This document shows positions 61,776 through 64,000 of a DNA stretch of 64,000 nucleotides, one piece after another. Source of the stretch: an uncultured bacterium (lineage in GTDB: Bacteria > Cyanobacteriota > Vampirovibrionia > Gastranaerophilales > Gastranaerophilaceae); contig CAROLD010000002.1 of NCBI GenBank assembly GCA_949035555.1, positions 62,001 through 126,000 of the forward strand. Direction: 5' to 3'. The translations under genes were made by a program, and so were the position numbers. Within the stretch, counting starts at the first letter, position 1, and each line of letters opens with the position of its first letter. A model generated the notes under the pieces. It made no database searches, was not told the origin of the DNA, and saw nothing but the letters and a program-made list of their open reading frames with translations.

Positions 61776-62500
61776 TATAATGAGAAATCCTTTCCTAAAT
61801 AGAATTCTTTAGCGACAGGGTTAACCGCAACTTCTTCACTGCGGCCTTGAATTTTAATTTTACCGTCAAAAATTACATATGCTCTGTCGGTAATAGAAAG
61901 AGTAGCTTTCGGATTGTGGTCAGTAATCAACACGCCTAAACCTTTGTCTTCCGAGAGTTTTCTAATGTTATCTTTAATTTCGCCGATAGCGATAGGGTCA
62001 ATACCTGTAAACGGTTCATCAAGAAGAATAAAATCAGGACTTGCAGCAAGGGCTCTTGCAAGTTCAACCCTTCTTCTTTCTCCGCCTGAAAGGGATACCG
62101 CCGCGTAAGAACGAAGTCTTGTCACACCGAATTCTGACAATAATTCTTCAAGCTTCTTTTTCTTTTCGCATTCGGTTAATTTATCATTCATTTGAAGAAC
62201 AAGCCTGATATTTTCTTCAACAGTCAGACTTCTGAAAATCGAAGCTTCTTGCGGAAGGTAACCGATACCTGACTTGGCTCTAACGTGCATAGGCCAGGAA
62301 GAAATTTCTTTTCCATCAAGAGTGATGCTTCCTTTGTTCGGCTTAACAAGACCGACAACCATATAAAAAGTTGTGGTTTTACCGGCACCGTTCGGACCCA
62401 GCAAACAGACAACTTCTCCTTTATTAATATTGAACGAAACATCGTTTACAACGCTTCTATCGCCGTATATTTTAACAAGATTTTTTGCCTCAATTCTCAT
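61775..62500 (-). CDS. lptB: LPS export ATP-binding protein LptB
   Basis: 241 residues. ABC ATPase: Walker A GPNGAGKTT, Q-loop in GIGYLPQEASIF, signature LSGGERRR, Walker B FILLDEPFTGIDP and H-loop DHNP. The Q-loop and GIGYLPQ context and the neighbouring permease identify LptB rather than LivF. It powers LPS transport. It is the first gene of the operon with GAGGGG before the ATG. Confidence 0.94.
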   Translation of the reverse strand: MRIEAKNLVKIYGDRSVVNDVSFNINKGEVVCLLGPNGAGKTTTFYMVVGLVKPNKGSITLDGKEISSWPMHVRAKSGIGYLPQEASIFRSLTVEENIRLVLQMNDKLTECEKKKKLEELLSEFGVTRLRSYAAVSLSGGERRRVELARALAASPDFILLDEPFTGIDPIAIGEIKDNIRKLSEDKGLGVLITDHNPKATLSITDRAYVIFDGKIKIQGRSEEVAVNPVAKEFYLGKDFSL

Positions 62501-62585
62501 CTTATCCCCTCATAATTCTTGCTAACATTTTACTTAAAAAAAACACATAATGCAAATAAGCTTGTTGAAAGTTTACACAAAAAGG

Positions 62586-62617
62586 AAATGGGGCGTCAAT
62601 AAATTGCCGCCCCATTT
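62586..62617 (-). terminator. Terminator of the frameshifted gene
   Basis: AAATGGGGCG pairs with CGCCCCATTT (12-base loop), just behind the stop codon at 62624. Confidence 0.8.
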
Positions 62618-62623
62618 TTAAGC

Positions 62624-63153
62624 TTAAGAATTATGAGAAGCACCACAGGTTCTATAATATGAAGAAACCTCGACACCATCATTTCTGGTATATCCGCTTA
62701 CCTGATAAGTTCCGGCACAACCTGAGCCTGAATACGAAAAACTATTGTTCGGACGCGGGGCATTTACAACAGCATTATTGCGTAACCTGTCATTTATCGC
62801 ATCTTCACATATACTATATAATTCACTCGGAATATCGCCAATTTCATAAGATTTTAATATACCTAATCCGTATTTGTTTTTCCAATTTGGATTTTACCCG
62901 CAACCATTGCAACATTCGTACCGATATCTTTCGCATTCTTAAAATCAGTACCGAAAAATGATACAATATATTCATCACCTTTTTTGTATAATATTGCCTT
63001 ACAGTTAGTCTTGTCGCGATATCTCTCCAACACTTCATAGTTGTTTTTCTGTGTTTGTGTTGCATTAGAAGCCTGCTTAAAAGTTTTACTTGCATTGTTA
63101 CATAATTCTAAATAGTCTTGTGCTTTTTCAAAATTCACAAATGTTTTTCTCAT
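62624..63153 (-). pseudogene. Frameshifted gene, N-terminal part lipase-like
   Basis: The first reading frame (ATG 63153, AAAGGA upstream) runs about 96 residues to a stop at 62863. It contains KAILYKKGDEYIVSFFGTDF and NAKDIGTNVAMVAG, which resembles the FxGTD and KDxxxN start of lipase-3-type alpha/beta hydrolases. Reading continues in the -1 frame with NKYGLGILKSYEIGDIPSEL and on to YYRTCGASHNS and a stop at 62624, followed by a terminator. Adding one A to the run of five A's near 62880 restores a single frame of about 177 residues. No GxSxG nucleophile is present, so lipase function is doubtful. Confidence 0.6.
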
Positions 63154-63192
63154 AAAAAATTTTCCTTTCATAATTTTTTGTAACTTAATACT

Positions 63193-63220
63193 GTACAGCT
63201 TATATAAGCTGTACCTTTTT
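63193..63220 (+). terminator. Palindromic hairpin with plus-strand T tract
   Basis: GTACAGCTTATATAAGCTGTAC (an exact palindrome split here as GTACAGCTTA-TA-TAAGCTGTAC) followed by CTTTTTTT on the plus strand. It looks like a terminator, but no plus-strand gene precedes it; on the minus strand it lies between two genes without a T tract. Confidence 0.45.
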
Positions 63221-63248
63221 TTGGATAAAAGGAATTATTTATGTATAT

Positions 63249-63839
63249 TTATTTTCCGCTAGTGTAATTCCCGCGATAGACATCCGCCGCAAAGTGCTTT
63301 TTGGTGAAACTATATGAGTGAGACTCAATAACAGTTTCATATACAGGTTTTCTAAACCGATGGTTCCAATGACGAAAATGGAAACAAACACTAATATTCT
63401 CGCCAAAGTCCTCCGGAAACGGTTTTGCAGGATTATTTACAAGCATATCTTTTATATACTGTTCATATTTGCGCGACAAACTCGTTAATCTCGCATAATA
63501 AATCATATGAAATGGCCAAAACGGATCTCCATGAGAGGCCCTTTCTGAATAATTTGAGATATCTTCAGTAAGACGGATTGAACCGTCTGGCTGTATATAA
63601 AACCATATACTTATATACAAGTCCATTTGTTTTTGCGGGAAGTTTTTTTCGGGAGTAAAAATCTTTTCTATTTGCTCTGCATAATCTTTCAAATATTGCT
63701 CATATACAGTTAACTCTTGTTTTGTCATCAAGTCTTCAGGATACAATTTCTCTTCTTCTGCAAAACAAGGGGCTAAACCTGCCATTATCATTAGTGCAGA
63801 TATAATTATTAGAGATTTTAACTTTTTCAAAATACACAT
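63249..63839 (-). CDS. Secreted protein with TonB-C-like segment, unknown function
   Basis: 196 residues. Signal peptide (KSLIIISALMIMAGLAPCFA, cleavage after about residue 27). The segment MDLYISIWFYIQPDGSI followed by an ASHGDPFW loop resembles the start of TonB C-terminal domains, but it is short and lacks a TonB context. The rest is aromatic-rich and basic. It is periplasmic or secreted. GAGGAG seven bases before the ATG and a good promoter upstream. Function unknown. Confidence 0.65.
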   Translation of the reverse strand: MCILKKLKSLIIISALMIMAGLAPCFAEEEKLYPEDLMTKQELTVYEQYLKDYAEQIEKIFTPEKNFPQKQMDLYISIWFYIQPDGSIRLTEDISNYSERASHGDPFWPFHMIYYARLTSLSRKYEQYIKDMLVNNPAKPFPEDFGENISVCFHFRHWNHRFRKPVYETVIESHSYSFTKKHFAADVYRGNYTSGK

Positions 63840-63901
63840 TCTTAACTCCTCGTACGAGTTATTTTCCAGCCTGGAATACCGAAAAATAGGATAGCAAGCT
63901 T

Positions 63902-63931
63902 ATTTTAGCAAATTGAACTCGTTATTGTCAA
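63902..63931 (-). promoter_or_regulatory. Promoter of the last secreted-protein gene
   Basis: TTGACA (63931-63926), 18 bases, TAAAAT (63907-63902), followed by a leader of about 60 bases with GAGGAG. Confidence 0.7.
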
Positions 63932-64000
63932 CCAGCCATCTGACCGTAAATTCCGAGTTTACAAACGTAACAATATAATCCGACATGTTTGACATGATTT

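Noticed and set aside
62863..62890. Programmed -1 ribosomal frameshift in the broken gene
   Set aside because: The site has only five A's before C and does not form a standard X XXY YYZ slippery heptamer in the right frame; a single-base deletion is simpler.
63898..64000. Open minus-strand frame of about 32 codons at the right edge
   Set aside because: It overlaps the promoter of the next gene and is too short to judge; it could be the end of a gene outside the window.

Overview
This is a gene-dense, AT-rich stretch of bacterial chromosome with no phage, transposase, rRNA or CRISPR array. It appears to come from an obligately or mostly anaerobic diderm. Outer-membrane traits are an LptB-LptF/G pair, a TolC-like protein, a SurA/PrsA-like foldase and a heptosyltransferase-type GT9 fragment. 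Anaerobe oxygen-defence genes are a reverse rubrerythrin, an FprA flavodiiron protein and ferritin. A VKOR-DsbA fusion typical of cyanobacterial relatives, together with the low GC content, points to the non-photosynthetic sister group of Cyanobacteria (Vampirovibrionia/Melainabacteria, probably Gastranaerophilales). That placement is inference; no 16S gene is present.

Layout. 1-5.2 kb: glycosyltransferases, a ketopantoate reductase-like enzyme, an HD-GYP-like protein and a GH57 glucan enzyme. 5.3-10.8 kb: a small HTH module, nadB-nadC, a LuxR-type response regulator, and a divergent SmtB-type repressor/CDF metal exporter pair with two clear operators. 10.8-14.4 kb: rimP-nusA and a lineage-specific coiled-coil protein. 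14.5-19.4 kb: anmK, a 570-base gene-free stretch holding a candidate structured RNA, a tandem WYL regulator pair, and der. 19.4-25.2 kb: TPR proteins, queH, VKOR-DsbA, reverse rubrerythrin, an unknown protein and a YkgJ-type cysteine protein. 25.2-33.0 kb: MCE protein, upp, two cell-wall hydrolases without signal peptides, asparaginase and a TPR protein. 33.3-39.0 kb: ferritin-fprA, an orphan ABC solute-binding protein and a large AMIN-like envelope protein. 39.0-43.8 kb: era, a membrane protein, a detached rpsH-rplF-rplR block and fba. 43.9-51.7 kb: GT39, a second YkgJ protein, hisS, gloA, plsY, holA-holB and a GGDEF cyclase. 51.7-53.7 kb: a second HTH module with an overlapping ribbon-helix-helix gene, then an alpha/alpha-toroid-like protein. 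53.7-64 kb: foldase, mfd, TolC-like protein, tRNA-Ile, NAGPA-domain protein, lptF/G-lptB, a frameshifted gene and a secreted protein.

Three genome-wide habits show up. (1) At about eleven loci the start codon lies 6-7 bases after a TATAAT-like -10 box with no ribosome binding site, suggesting leaderless mRNAs. (2) Core operons are broken up: the spc ribosomal operon is reduced to three widely spaced genes and nusA has lost its usual downstream partners. (3) A dispersed intergenic repeat sits at the 3' ends of several genes. Many genes recur in core metabolism and envelope biogenesis; the most novel content is the ncRNA candidate, the duplicated HTH/small-protein modules and several lineage-specific proteins.
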